DNA from: Rubellimicrobium arenae
GTDB taxonomy: Bacteria; Pseudomonadota; Alphaproteobacteria; Rhodobacterales; Rhodobacteraceae
Assembly (NCBI RefSeq): GCF_017916295.1
Contig: NZ_JAFMSS010000001.1
Span: 1 to 64,000, forward strand
DNA length: 64,000 nt
Direction of reading: 5' to 3'
Made by a program: the position numbers and the translations under genes. Each line of letters starts with the position of its first letter. The stretch's first letter is position 1. Shown piece by piece: positions 53,069 through 61,816 of the stretch. A model generated the notes under the pieces. That model made no database searches. It had not been told where the DNA came from and saw only the letters and a list, made by a program, of their open reading frames with translations.

Positions 53069-54823
53069 CTATTCAGCGGCGGCCGCCGTCGTGTCCAGCG
53101 CGGGGAGGACCACCTCGAACACCGCGCCCCCATCGGCCCCATTCCGTGCGGTCAGCCGCCCGCCCAGGTCGTTCACGATGCCGGACGAAATGGCGAGCCC
53201 CAGGCCAACCCCGTCGCCAGGCTGTTTAGTCGTATAGAAAGGCTCGAAGAGCGCGTCTAGATCTTCGATTCCAGGCCCATTGTCGCGGACTGTTAAACTT
53301 ACGGTCTGTCCAGCGGCCAAAAGGAGGTCGACCGCAGGGTCTTTTGCCCCCCGTGTGGCGTCGAGTGCGTTGCGAAGAAGGTTGATGATGACCTGCTCCA
53401 GCCTCAGCCGGTCGCCCATCACGCGGGCCGGTCCGTCCGGCATGGTCCGGGTGATCGCGATGCGCCGGGATTTGAGCTGCGGCTCCATCATGGCCAGCGC
53501 CGAGGAGACGGCGTCGCGGACGTCGAACGGCTCGAAGGCGTCCGAGCCCTTTCGCGCGTAGGATTTGAGCTGGCGCGTGATCGCGCCCATCCGGTCGATC
53601 AGATCGTCGATCCGCTGGAACGAGGCCAGCGCCTCCTCGGGGCGCTTGCGCTGGATCAGGAGCCGCGCGCCCGCCAAATAGGTCTTCATCGCGGCCAGAG
53701 GCTGGTTCAGCTCATGGCTGACGGCGGCCGACATCTCGCCCAGCACGGCCAGCTTGGACGACTGGGCGAGCGTCTGCTCCGCGACCTGGAGCGTCTTCTC
53801 CATCCGCTCGCGCTCGGCGATCTCCCGGCTCAGGCGCGCGTTGAGGAGACGGAGCTCGGCGGACTCGCGCTGCGTCGACACGAGGCGCGAGGCCGTCTTG
53901 CGGGACGACAGCCAGAACGCCAGGGCCAGCAGGATCGCGAACCCCATGATCTCCAGGGCGAGGACGCCGTTCACGCGCTCCCGGACGCTGGCGTAGGCGG
54001 TGAAGCCGACGAGCCGCCAGCCCTGGAACGGGATGCGGAGCTCGCGCCGCATCACCGCCTCTCCGCTCACGTAGGCGTCGACGGGCAGCGTGGTCCAATC
54101 CTGAGTCGCCCGGAGCGCCCGTTCGATGGATGTGGGCGCCGACGTGAGCTCCAGCGCGTCGGTCTCGCTCAGCCCGCGCCAGCGCCGCTCGGTGGCGAGG
54201 ATCACCCGGCCGGTGCTGTCCACGACCATGACGGCATCCTGCGTGCCTGCCCAGTTCTGTTCGAGCCGGGCAAGGTCCACCTCGACCGAAATGACGCCCA
54301 GAGGATCCCCGCCGTCGTCCACGGCCCGCGAATAGAGGAAGGCATAGGCTCCGGTCGGTCCCTCAAGCGCCGTGAACACGGTGGACCTGGAGCGGAGTGC
54401 GTTGGTGAAGTAGGGAGCCGTCCGATGGTTCTCGCCAAGGCGCGTCCGTTCGGTGGCCGCGACCACCCGCCCGTCCCGGTCGTAAAGCATGATCGACGCC
54501 GCGCCGATCTCGTCCACAAGGCTCAGGAGCCGCTGCGTGGTGCGCGAGAAATCCTGCATCTGGAGCGCGTTGATCAGCTCGGGATCCCGCCCCAGAAGCT
54601 GCGGCACGATCGAGTTCCGCTGCAGCTCGGAGACGAGCTGACCCACGTAGAGCGTGTACCGCACCTCCGCGCGGTTGCGCGTCGTTTCGGTGAAACGCTG
54701 GGTGAGGACCTGGTTGGTGATCCAGATGATCGCGATCGCAGCCAGGCAGAACAGGGCCAGCGCGATGCGCGGCCACCAGGACCGGGTGGATCGGGACACG
54801 GGTATATCGCGGGCGATGCTCAT
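53069..54823 (-). CDS. dctB: C4-dicarboxylate sensor histidine kinase DctB
   Basis: This 584-aa membrane kinase senses succinate, malate or fumarate. Membrane helices lie at about residues 20-37 and 287-305, with a periplasmic double-PAS (dCache-like) region between them. The H-box GEMSAAVSHELNQPLAAMKTYL holds His370; NLLRNALDATRGA, DNGPGIEDLD and GVGLGLAISSGIV form the ATPase site. It overlaps no gene and is 12 bp upstream of dctD. The transporter dctPQM or dctA is not in the window. Confidence 0.92.
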   Translation of the reverse strand: MSIARDIPVSRSTRSWWPRIALALFCLAAIAIIWITNQVLTQRFTETTRNRAEVRYTLYVGQLVSELQRNSIVPQLLGRDPELINALQMQDFSRTTQRLLSLVDEIGAASIMLYDRDGRVVAATERTRLGENHRTAPYFTNALRSRSTVFTALEGPTGAYAFLYSRAVDDGGDPLGVISVEVDLARLEQNWAGTQDAVMVVDSTGRVILATERRWRGLSETDALELTSAPTSIERALRATQDWTTLPVDAYVSGEAVMRRELRIPFQGWRLVGFTAYASVRERVNGVLALEIMGFAILLALAFWLSSRKTASRLVSTQRESAELRLLNARLSREIAERERMEKTLQVAEQTLAQSSKLAVLGEMSAAVSHELNQPLAAMKTYLAGARLLIQRKRPEEALASFQRIDDLIDRMGAITRQLKSYARKGSDAFEPFDVRDAVSSALAMMEPQLKSRRIAITRTMPDGPARVMGDRLRLEQVIINLLRNALDATRGAKDPAVDLLLAAGQTVSLTVRDNGPGIEDLDALFEPFYTTKQPGDGVGLGLAISSGIVNDLGGRLTARNGADGGAVFEVVLPALDTTAAAAE

Positions 54824-54868
54824 GGCGGTGGCTTACGCCGGGTGAGGACCGCCCTCAAGGAACCGCGG

Positions 54869-55537
54869 TCAGACGACCGCGAACTGCTCCACAACCCCGC
54901 GGAAAAGCGCCTGCCCGTCGGTCCCGCCATGGCCGGGATCCGCCGCCCGCTCGGGATGCGGCATAAGGCCTAGGACACGCCGGTTCGACGACAGCACCCC
55001 CGCGATATCCTCGACCGAGCCGTTGAGGGGATCGGCATAGGTGAACGCGATACGATCCTCGCCGCGAAGGCGGGCGAGCGTCTCGGGGTCGGCGAAGTAG
55101 TTGCCGTCGTGGTGCGCCACGGGAAAGCGGACCAGCTGACCCTGTTCGAAGCTGCCGGTGAAGGCGCTGTCGGAGGTGGCGACGCGCAGCGCCGCGGTCC
55201 GGCAGATGAACTTGAGGCCGGCGTTCCGCATCAGTGCCCCAGGCAGCAGCCCCATCTCGGTCAGCACCTGGAAGCCGTTGCACACACCGAGCACGTAGCC
55301 GCCGCGACGGGCATGGGCCTGGACGGCCGCCCCGATCGGGGACTGGGCCGCGATGGCGCCGCAGCGGAGATAATCCCCGAAGGAGAACCCGCCCGGCACG
55401 GCAACGAGATCCGTGCCAGCCGGCAACGCCGCGTCCTTGTGCCAGGCCATGGTGACGTCCGCGCCGGCGTTACGCAGGGCGACGGCAAGATCACGGTCGC
55501 AGTTCGAACCCGGAAAGACGACAACTGCGGCTTTCAT
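54869..55537 (-). CDS. purQ: Phosphoribosylformylglycinamidine synthase, glutaminase subunit
   Basis: This 222-aa class I amidotransferase supplies ammonia to PurL in purine synthesis. The nucleophile cysteine is in VLGVCNGFQVLTEMGLLPGAL (about residue 88) and the catalytic histidine in LMPHPERAADP near residue 198. A 240-bp gap separates it from purS upstream, unusual because purS and purQ normally adjoin. PurL is not in the window. Confidence 0.95.
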   Translation of the reverse strand: MKAAVVVFPGSNCDRDLAVALRNAGADVTMAWHKDAALPAGTDLVAVPGGFSFGDYLRCGAIAAQSPIGAAVQAHARRGGYVLGVCNGFQVLTEMGLLPGALMRNAGLKFICRTAALRVATSDSAFTGSFEQGQLVRFPVAHHDGNYFADPETLARLRGEDRIAFTYADPLNGSVEDIAGVLSSNRRVLGLMPHPERAADPGHGGTDGQALFRGVVEQFAVV

Positions 55538-55777
55538 GGCGACTCCTTCTCAGGGCTGGCGTGGCCCTTAACACCCGCGCACGGGGGCGCGTCAACCCTG
55601 AGCAAGGCTGGCCGCACTCCATCGCGTTCCGCGTCGGCCCTTGAAGCCAGCGGATGCGCTTCGACTGCGGCTGCGTGCCGCGTGGCGTCACCACCCGCGC
55701 AACCCACGCGGCCCGGCGAGCCCCGCTCAACCATCGGCCGCCTCCCCGGGCCTTCGCCAGGGAGGCTGCTGGCCGGA

Positions 55778-56017
55778 TCAGGCGATCTCGATCCGGTAGC
55801 TTTCGATGACGGTGTTGGCGAGGAGCTTTTCGCACATCGCCCGCACCTCGGTTTCCGCAGCGGCACGATCCAGGCTCGACAGGTCGAGTTCGATCACCTT
55901 GCCCTGGCGAACGCCCTCGACACCCTCGAAGCCCAGAGAGCCGAGCGCCCGGCGCACAGCCTCGCCCTGGGGATCGAGCACGCCGTTCTTGAGCATCACG
56001 GTGACGGTGGCCTTCAT
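55778..56017 (-). CDS. purS: Phosphoribosylformylglycinamidine synthase subunit PurS
   Basis: This 79-aa protein bridges PurQ and PurL in the three-part FGAM synthase. VTVMLKNGVLDPQGEAVRRALGSLGF and QGKVIELDL match the family, and length is normal. The ATG at 56017 is 11 bp after the purC stop, so purC-purS are cotranscribed; a longer frame runs into purC and is not real. Confidence 0.92.
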   Translation of the reverse strand: MKATVTVMLKNGVLDPQGEAVRRALGSLGFEGVEGVRQGKVIELDLSSLDRAAAETEVRAMCEKLLANTVIESYRIEIA

Positions 56018-56028
56018 GTCGAGCGCTT

Positions 56029-56790
56029 TCAGTTGATGAGCGTAGGCTTGGGACGGTGGGTCACGTTCGAGGGCAGCACGCCCAGGCGCCGCGCCACCTC
56101 GGTATAGGCGTCGGTCAGCGAACCGAGGTCCCTGCGGAACACGTCCTTGTCCAGCTTGCGACCGGTCTCGATATCCCACAACCGGCAGGAATCGGGGCTG
56201 ATCTCGTCGGCGACGACCAGTCGGGGGTAGTCGCCGTCCCAGATGCGGCCGATCTCGATCTTGAAGTCGACGAGCTTGATGCCGACACCGTGCATGACGC
56301 CCGACAGGAAGTCGTTCACCCGCAGCGCCAGCGCCACGATGTCGTCCAGATCCTGCTGGGACGCCCAGCCGAACGCGATGACGTACTCCTCGGGCACGAG
56401 AGGGTCGCCCAGGCGGTCGTCCTTGTAGCAGAACTCGACGATCGGCCGGGGCAGCTGGGCCCCCTCGTCGAGGCCCAGGCGCTTGGCCATGGAGCCAGCG
56501 GCGAAGTTCCGGACGATGACCTCGAGCGGGATGATCTCGACCTGCCGGACAAGCTGCTCGCGCATGTTGAGGCGGCGGATGAAGTGGGTGGGCACGCCGA
56601 TCTGCTGAAGGCCCGTCATGAAGAATTCGGACAGGCGGTTGTTCAGGACGCCCTTGCCCTCGAAGACTTCCTTCTTGGCGCCGTTGCCGGCCGTGGCGTC
56701 ATCCTTGAAGTACTGTACGATGGTGCCCGGCTCCGGCCCTTCGTAGAGGATCTTCGCCTTGCCTTCGTAGATCTTCTTGCGACGTGCCAT
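56029..56790 (-). CDS. purC: Phosphoribosylaminoimidazole-succinocarboxamide (SAICAR) synthase
   Basis: This 253-aa enzyme joins CAIR and aspartate with ATP. KIYEGKAKILYEGPEPGTIVQYFKD opens the ATP site, PLEVIVRNFAAGSMAKRLG and LVDFKIEIGRIWDGDYPRLVVADEISPDSCRLWD are the two family signatures. ATG 56790 has GGGGAG six nt upstream; the frame above it is not family-like. It is divergent from the ATPase zeta-subunit gene. Confidence 0.95.
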   Translation of the reverse strand: MARRKKIYEGKAKILYEGPEPGTIVQYFKDDATAGNGAKKEVFEGKGVLNNRLSEFFMTGLQQIGVPTHFIRRLNMREQLVRQVEIIPLEVIVRNFAAGSMAKRLGLDEGAQLPRPIVEFCYKDDRLGDPLVPEEYVIAFGWASQQDLDDIVALALRVNDFLSGVMHGVGIKLVDFKIEIGRIWDGDYPRLVVADEISPDSCRLWDIETGRKLDKDVFRRDLGSLTDAYTEVARRLGVLPSNVTHRPKPTLIN

Positions 56791-56935
56791 AGGGGCTCCC
56801 CGGGCCCGGGGGACCCGCTCGTGTGAGGTTGGGGGCCTCATACGGCAAGGCCCCCTTGCGGGCAAGTCACCCCACGGTCATATCGATCCCATGGCACAGG
56901 CGGGCGCGGCGCCCGCCCGAAACAGGGGAACGCCG

Positions 56936-57253
56936 ATGACGACCTTCGATGACCGCGAGCACGCCTTCGAGGCCAAGTTCGCCCACGACGCCGAGATGCA
57001 GTTCCGGGCCGAGGCTCGCCGGAACAAGCTTCTCGGACTCTGGGCCGCCGGACTGCTCGGCAAGTCCGGGGCGGATGCGGATGCCTACGCCCGCGAGGTC
57101 ATCAAGTCCGACTTCCAGGAATCCGGCGAGGAGGACGTCTTCCGCAAGATCCGCGCGGACCTGGGCAGCCACGCCGACGACACCACGATCCGGGCGCAGA
57201 TGCGCAGCCTTCTGGCCGAGGCCAAGGCGCAGATCATGAACGAGGTCGGCTGA
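56936..57253 (+). CDS. F1-ATPase zeta subunit / ATPase inhibitor (DUF1476)
   Basis: This 105-aa soluble helical protein belongs to DUF1476, the family of the Paracoccus denitrificans zeta subunit that inhibits the F1Fo-ATPase. The N terminus TTFDDREHAFEAKFAHDAEMQFRAEARRNKLLGLWAA, thought to insert into F1, is highly characteristic. AGGGGAA precedes the ATG by 6 nt. It has no ATP synthase neighbours here, as is usual for this gene, which often sits near pur genes. Confidence 0.88.
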   Translation: MTTFDDREHAFEAKFAHDAEMQFRAEARRNKLLGLWAAGLLGKSGADADAYAREVIKSDFQESGEEDVFRKIRADLGSHADDTTIRAQMRSLLAEAKAQIMNEVG

Positions 57254-57417
57254 CCGCCGGCCCGCAGGTCCCGGGCAGCAGCGCGGCCCCGCCGAGGGTC
57301 CGCGCGCGGCCCTTGGGAACCGCGGGATGGCATCGACCGATTTGGGTTTGAACCGAGGTCCGGCCCGTGCAATGCCCGGCCTACGCAACGCGGCCCGCAT
57401 TCTGGAAAGACTGACGA

Positions 57418-58431
57418 ATGACTGATGCTCTGTCCCGCCTGCTTGAAACCCGCGATTGGCTTCTGACCGATGGCGCCACGGGAACCAACCTGTTCAACAT
57501 GGGCCTGACCGCCGGGGACGCGCCCGAGATGTGGAACCTGGAGCATCCCGACCGCATCAAGCGCCTCTACCAGGGCTGGGTCGACGCGGGAAGCGACCTG
57601 TTCCTCACCAACAGCTTCGGCGGCAACGCATCTCGGCTCAAGCTGCACGGGGCCGAAGGGCGTGTGCGGGAGTTGAACCGTGTCGCCGCCGAGATCGGCC
57701 GCGAGGTGGCCGATGCGGCCGGCAGGCCCGTCGTGGTCGCGGGTTCGGTCGGCCCGACCGGAGAGATCATGGCGCCCATGGGCACGCTCACCCATGAATC
57801 CGCCGTGGCCATGTTCCACGAACAGGCCGAAGGTCTGAAGGATGGGGGCGTCGATGTCCTCTGGGTCGAAACGATCAGCGCCGCCGAGGAGTTCAAGGCC
57901 GCCGCCGAGGGGTTTGCCCTGGCGGGGATGCCTTGGTGCGGCACGATGAGCTTCGACACCGCAGGCCGGACGATGATGGGCCTGACCTCGGCCGAAATGG
58001 TCAAGATGGTCGCCAAGCTGCCGAATCCGCCGATCGCCTTCGGCGCGAACTGCGGCGTCGGCGCGTCCGACCTCCTGCGGACGGTGCTCGGCTTTTCCGC
58101 CGCCGGACCGGAGCGCCCGATCATCGCGAAGGGCAACGCCGGGATCCCGCGGTACCACGAGGGCCACATCCATTACGACGGCACGCCCGAGCTGATGGCC
58201 GAATACGCGGTCCTGGCCCGCGACGCCGGCGCGACGATCATCGGCGGCTGCTGCGGCACCCGCCCCGATCACTTGCGTCAGATGCGCGACGCGCTGGAAA
58301 CCCGTCCGCGTGGGGACCGCCCCACCCTGGACGTGATCGCCGACCGGCTTGGGGGCTTCTCGTCGGCCTCCGACGGGACGGGCGAGGACGAGCCGACGGC
58401 CCGTCGGGGGAGTCGTCGGAGCCGCGGCTGA
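57418..58431 (+). CDS. Homocysteine S-methyltransferase (BHMT/MetH N-domain), split methionine synthase subunit
   Basis: This 337-aa TIM-barrel protein binds homocysteine through zinc: Cys212 in GANCGVG and Cys278-Cys279 in GGCCGTRPDH. LTDGATGTNLFNMGL and LTNSFGGNASRLKLHG are also typical. It would methylate homocysteine from the methylcob(III)alamin of the corrinoid protein 1.6 kb downstream. Betaine could be the donor in the related BHMT enzymes, but the partner genes in this window favour the split MetH role. A terminator follows it. Confidence 0.87.
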   Translation: MTDALSRLLETRDWLLTDGATGTNLFNMGLTAGDAPEMWNLEHPDRIKRLYQGWVDAGSDLFLTNSFGGNASRLKLHGAEGRVRELNRVAAEIGREVADAAGRPVVVAGSVGPTGEIMAPMGTLTHESAVAMFHEQAEGLKDGGVDVLWVETISAAEEFKAAAEGFALAGMPWCGTMSFDTAGRTMMGLTSAEMVKMVAKLPNPPIAFGANCGVGASDLLRTVLGFSAAGPERPIIAKGNAGIPRYHEGHIHYDGTPELMAEYAVLARDAGATIIGGCCGTRPDHLRQMRDALETRPRGDRPTLDVIADRLGGFSSASDGTGEDEPTARRGSRRSRG

Positions 58432-58475
58432 TCCGCCGGCGAGGTCACGGACCAATCCTTAAGCGACGCCATAGA

Positions 58476-58510
58476 AAGTCCCGCCAAACTGCTGGCGGGA
58501 CTTACATTTT
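58476..58510 (+). terminator. Rho-independent terminator after the homocysteine methyltransferase gene
   Basis: AAGTCCCGCCA (58476-58486) and TGGCGGGACTT (58493-58503) form a perfect 11-bp stem with a 6-nt loop, followed by ACATTTT. It lies 44 bp after the stop codon. Confidence 0.85.
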
Positions 58511-58558
58511 GCCTCTCCGATCCCCATCTACTTCTTGTTCCAGACAAGGAGTTGCAAG

Positions 58559-58789
58559 ATGCAGTTGGAAGGCCAACGGGTCCTCCGCAAGGGCCACACT
58601 CGCCGCCGTTATGGCAAGGTGGAAGCCAACGTCACCACGCGCCTGAGCGACGACGGAACCGAGCTTCTGTTCGAATCCTCCATTCCCGTGTCCAAGGGCT
58701 GGTCGGACGTCTGCTTCGTTCTCCCCGTCGAGGCGTTGCCGGATCTGGTGCGGCTCGCGGTCACGCGTCCTCAGAACAGCGAAAGCTGA
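58559..58789 (+). CDS. Hypothetical protein (76 aa)
   Basis: This 76-residue soluble protein begins MQLEGQRVLRKGHTRRRYGK and ends with SES; it is mixed beta and charged, without membrane segment. ATG 58559 follows AAGGAG by 8 nt, a strong site just after a terminator, so it probably has its own promoter. Its last 19 bp overlap the tail of the convergent radical SAM gene. I do not recognise the family. Confidence 0.65.
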   Translation: MQLEGQRVLRKGHTRRRYGKVEANVTTRLSDDGTELLFESSIPVSKGWSDVCFVLPVEALPDLVRLAVTRPQNSES

Positions 58790-59853
58790 GCGCCGGGCCC
58801 TTGGGGCACCCGGAAGAGATCGGTCCGCAGGGGCGGGAGCGGACCGTAGCCCAGCCTGCGACAGGCCAGTTCGAAACGGGCGGACAGAAGCCGTGCCCAT
58901 TCCCCCTGCCCGGTCATGCGCGTGCCCCACTCCGGATCGTAGTCCTGACCGCCATGCAGGTCCCGGACCCGGTTCATGACCCGCGCGGCGCGGTCGGGGA
59001 AGCGTTCCGCCAGCCATTCCCGGAACAGCCCGGCCACCTCACGCGGGAGACGCAGGGCGATCATGCTGGCCGCCCGCGCTCCGGCCTGCGCGGCCTGTGC
59101 AAGGATCGACTCCAGCTCATGGTCGGTCAGGGCAGGCACGACCGGCGAGACCTGCACGCGCACCGGGATCCCGGCCTCGGACAACCGCCGGATGGTGGCC
59201 AGGCGCCGGGCGGGTGATGGGCAGCGTGGCTCCATCGCGCGCGCAACCGCTGGATCCAGAGTCGTCACCGACATCCCCACCGTCGCCAGACCACGGGCTG
59301 CCATGGGGGCAAGAAGGTCGATGTCACGTTCGATCAGCGTGCCCTTCGTTGTGATGGTGACGGGATGGCCATGCTCGGCCAGCACCTCGATCAGGCCGCG
59401 GGTGATCCGGCGATCCCGCTCGATCGGCTGATATGGATCGGTGCTGGTGCCGAGGGCAAGAACCTTGGGCACATAGCCCCTGCCCCGCAGCTCCCGCGCC
59501 AGGACCGCCGGCGCAAGGGGCTTGGCGATGAGGTTCGTCTCGAAGTCCAGACCCGGCGACAATCCAAGATAGGCGTGGGTCGGGCGTGCAAAGCAGTAGA
59601 TGCAGCCATGTTCGCAACCCCGGTAAGGGTTCAGCGACCGCTCGAACGGGATGTCGGGGGACGTGTTGGCGCTGATGACCTTGCGCGGCCGCTCCTCGGT
59701 GACCTGTGTTCGAAAGGGCGGAAGCTCCTCCTCCACGGGCCAGCCGTCATCGAACTTCACGCGCTCATGAGGTTCGAACCTCCCCGAGGCATTGCTGGCG
59801 GCGGCGCGGCCGGGGCGCTGGTGGGCTGGGACGGAGGGCGCATCGTCGGGCAT
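58771..59853 (-). CDS. Radical SAM protein, PA0069/Rv2578c-like family
   Basis: This 360-aa protein has the iron-sulfur motif CEHGCIYCFAR (Cys80, Cys84, Cys87), preceded by SLNPYRG, and later ALGTSTDPYQPIERDRRITRGLIEVL, the pattern of the widespread 'PA0069 family' with SplB-like barrel. Its reaction is unknown. ATG 59853 gives the usual N-terminal length; the ribosome site is poor. Its 3' end overlaps the 76-aa gene convergently. Confidence 0.85.
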   Translation of the reverse strand: MPDDAPSVPAHQRPGRAAASNASGRFEPHERVKFDDGWPVEEELPPFRTQVTEERPRKVISANTSPDIPFERSLNPYRGCEHGCIYCFARPTHAYLGLSPGLDFETNLIAKPLAPAVLARELRGRGYVPKVLALGTSTDPYQPIERDRRITRGLIEVLAEHGHPVTITTKGTLIERDIDLLAPMAARGLATVGMSVTTLDPAVARAMEPRCPSPARRLATIRRLSEAGIPVRVQVSPVVPALTDHELESILAQAAQAGARAASMIALRLPREVAGLFREWLAERFPDRAARVMNRVRDLHGGQDYDPEWGTRMTGQGEWARLLSARFELACRRLGYGPLPPLRTDLFRVPQGPGAQLSLF

Positions 59854-60010
59854 GGAGGCAAGTCTAGAACATAAGGGGAACATGGCAAGCCGAGTCGCGG
59901 ATAAGCTCTTGCCCTTTGGTCGGTTGCGGGGCAGGCGGTGTCGGAATCCGCTGCGACCGGCGAACGCCCCGGGCGCACACAGTCCGCAACAGATTAGACG
60001 AGGAGCCGAC

Positions 60011-60709
60011 ATGGCCGACGACGAGATCATCCTGTCCGAACTCGACGACGAGGAACTCGTCGCGCAGATGTTCGACGACCTGTACGACGGTCTCAAGGAC
60101 GAGATCGAGGAAGGCGTGAACATCCTCCTCGAACGCGGTTGGACGCCCTACGACATCCTGACCAAGGCCCTCGTGGGCGGCATGACCATCGTCGGCGCCG
60201 ACTTCCGGGACGGCATCCTCTTCGTTCCCGAGGTGCTGCTCGCCGCCAACGCCATGAAGGGCGGCATGGCGATCCTGAAGCCCCTTCTCGCCGAGACGGG
60301 TGCGCCGCGCGTGGGCAAGATGGTGATCGGCACGGTGAAGGGCGACATCCACGACATCGGCAAGAACCTCGTGTCGATGATGATGGAAGGCGCGGGCTTC
60401 GAGGTCGTGGACCTCGGCATCAACAATGCCGTCGAGAAGTACCTCGACGCGCTGGAGGCCGAGAAGCCGGACATCCTCGGCATGTCGGCCCTGCTGACCA
60501 CGACCATGCCCTACATGAAGGTCGTGATCGACACGATGAAGGAAAAAGGCATCCGGGATGACTATATCGTCCTGGTCGGCGGCGCACCCCTGAACGAGGA
60601 GTTCGGTCGTGCCATCGGGGCCGATGCTTATTGCCGCGATGCGGCCGTCGCCGTGGAGACCGCGAAGACTCTTGTCGGACGCAAGCACAACCAAGCTCCC
60701 GCCCACTGA
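60011..60709 (+). CDS. Corrinoid (B12)-binding protein, split methionine synthase subunit
   Basis: This 232-aa protein is a MtbC/MetH-type corrinoid carrier. An N-terminal helical cap (about residues 12-95, WTPYDILTKALVGGMTIVGADF) covers the cofactor; the Rossmann domain has GDIHDIGKNLV with axial His114, SALLTTTM near 157 and GGAPLN near 192. GAGGAG is 6 nt before the ATG. Its 3' end overlaps the DUF1638 gene by 38 bp, so the two are probably translated together. Confidence 0.9.
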   Translation: MADDEIILSELDDEELVAQMFDDLYDGLKDEIEEGVNILLERGWTPYDILTKALVGGMTIVGADFRDGILFVPEVLLAANAMKGGMAILKPLLAETGAPRVGKMVIGTVKGDIHDIGKNLVSMMMEGAGFEVVDLGINNAVEKYLDALEAEKPDILGMSALLTTTMPYMKVVIDTMKEKGIRDDYIVLVGGAPLNEEFGRAIGADAYCRDAAVAVETAKTLVGRKHNQAPAH

Positions 60710-61322
60710 TGCGGGACTGACGGACGAAGGCCTCGCCCCGGAGGGGCGTGGCCGCGTCCTGCTCATCGCCTGCGGGGCACTGGCCCGCGAGATCCTTGCG
60801 CTGAGGGAGGCGAACGGCTGGAGCCATCTCGACCTCCAGTGCCTTCCCGCGATCCTGCACAACTCCCCTGACCGGATCGTGCCCGCCATTGAGGCTGCGG
60901 TGACCCAGGCGCGGGGGAGCTACGACAGTATCTTTGTGGTCTATGCCGACTGCGGGACCGGCGGACTGCTCCGCGCCGCCTGCGATCGTTTGGGCGTGTC
61001 GATGGTCGAAGGCCCGCACTGCTACAGCTTCTTCGAGGGGAACGAGACCTTCGCGGCTCGGGACGAGTTCACGGCCTTCTACCTGACCGACTTCCTCGTG
61101 CGGCAGTTCGATGCCTTCGTCTGGCGGCCCCTTGGCCTCGACCGGCATCCAGAACTGCGGGACATGTACTTCGGCAACTACGAGACGCTGGTGTACCAGG
61201 CCCAGACGGACAACCCGGACCTGACCGCGAAGGCCCGCCACTGCGCGGATCGGCTCGGGCTCGCGTTCGAACGGCGCTTCACCGGCTACGGGGACCTCGC
61301 GACGGCTCTCGGACGGCTTTAG
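60672..61322 (+). CDS. DUF1638 family protein overlapping the corrinoid gene
   Basis: This protein of about 216 aa belongs to DUF1638: RVLLIACGALAREIL at the start of the domain, LQCLPAILHNSPDRIVPAIEAAV, YDSIFVVYADCGTGGLL and MVEGPHCYSFFEG. Conserved cysteines (IACGAL, YADCGTGG, GPHCYSFFEG) suggest a metal or thiol site. The TTG at 60672 is the likely start, since no ATG or GTG fits before the domain except 60609, which lies deep in the corrinoid gene. Context suggests a role with the B12 protein. No function is established as far as I know. Confidence 0.75.
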   Translation: MSDASTTKLPPTDAGLTDEGLAPEGRGRVLLIACGALAREILALREANGWSHLDLQCLPAILHNSPDRIVPAIEAAVTQARGSYDSIFVVYADCGTGGLLRAACDRLGVSMVEGPHCYSFFEGNETFAARDEFTAFYLTDFLVRQFDAFVWRPLGLDRHPELRDMYFGNYETLVYQAQTDNPDLTAKARHCADRLGLAFERRFTGYGDLATALGRL

Positions 61323-61356
61323 ACCGCCCGACGTGCCGGTCGCCCGGCCAGCCTGG

Positions 61357-61767
61357 TCAGGCCGCCTCGCGTGCGGCGTCCTGGATCCGGCGGATCATGG
61401 CGCGGAGGCCATTGGATCGCTGCGCCGACAGGTGGCTGTCCAGCCCCAGCCGCGCCAGTTCGGCCTGGGCATCGACCTTCCCGACCTCGGCCAGGGGAAG
61501 GCCGGAGTAGAGGGCCTTGAGGATCGCGATCAGACCCCGGACGATCGTCGCGTCGCTGTCGCCCTGGAAGTCGAACCGGCCGCCGGACATTTCCGGGTGG
61601 ATCCAGACCTGCGAGGCGCAGCCACTGACCTTGGTGGCGGGCACCTTGAGCGCCTCGGGCATCGGCGCCATGGCCTTCCCCAGGTCGATCACCTCGCGGT
61701 AGCGATCCTCCCAGTCGCCCAGGAACTCGAACGTCTCCGCGATGTCTTCGAAGGCGGGGGTGGCCAT
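61357..61767 (-). CDS. sufE: Sulfur acceptor protein SufE
   Basis: This 136-aa protein accepts persulfide sulfur from SufS for iron-sulfur cluster assembly. FEFLGDWEDRYREVIDLGK and the acceptor Cys50 in KVSGCASQVWI are diagnostic, and SDATIVRGLIAILKALYSG follows. No suf cluster is nearby. It is convergent with DUF1638 and 49 bp downstream of rnd. Confidence 0.93.
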   Translation of the reverse strand: MATPAFEDIAETFEFLGDWEDRYREVIDLGKAMAPMPEALKVPATKVSGCASQVWIHPEMSGGRFDFQGDSDATIVRGLIAILKALYSGLPLAEVGKVDAQAELARLGLDSHLSAQRSNGLRAMIRRIQDAAREAA

Positions 61768-61816
61768 GGGCGTCTCCTGCTGTCGACGGGGAGGTAAGGT
61801 GCCCTTCCGCCGGAGT

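Noticed and set aside
57418..58431. Stand-alone betaine-homocysteine methyltransferase as the main role
   Set aside because: The fold allows it, but a corrinoid carrier lies 1.6 kb away and the other MetH modules are in the window; kept only as an alternative.
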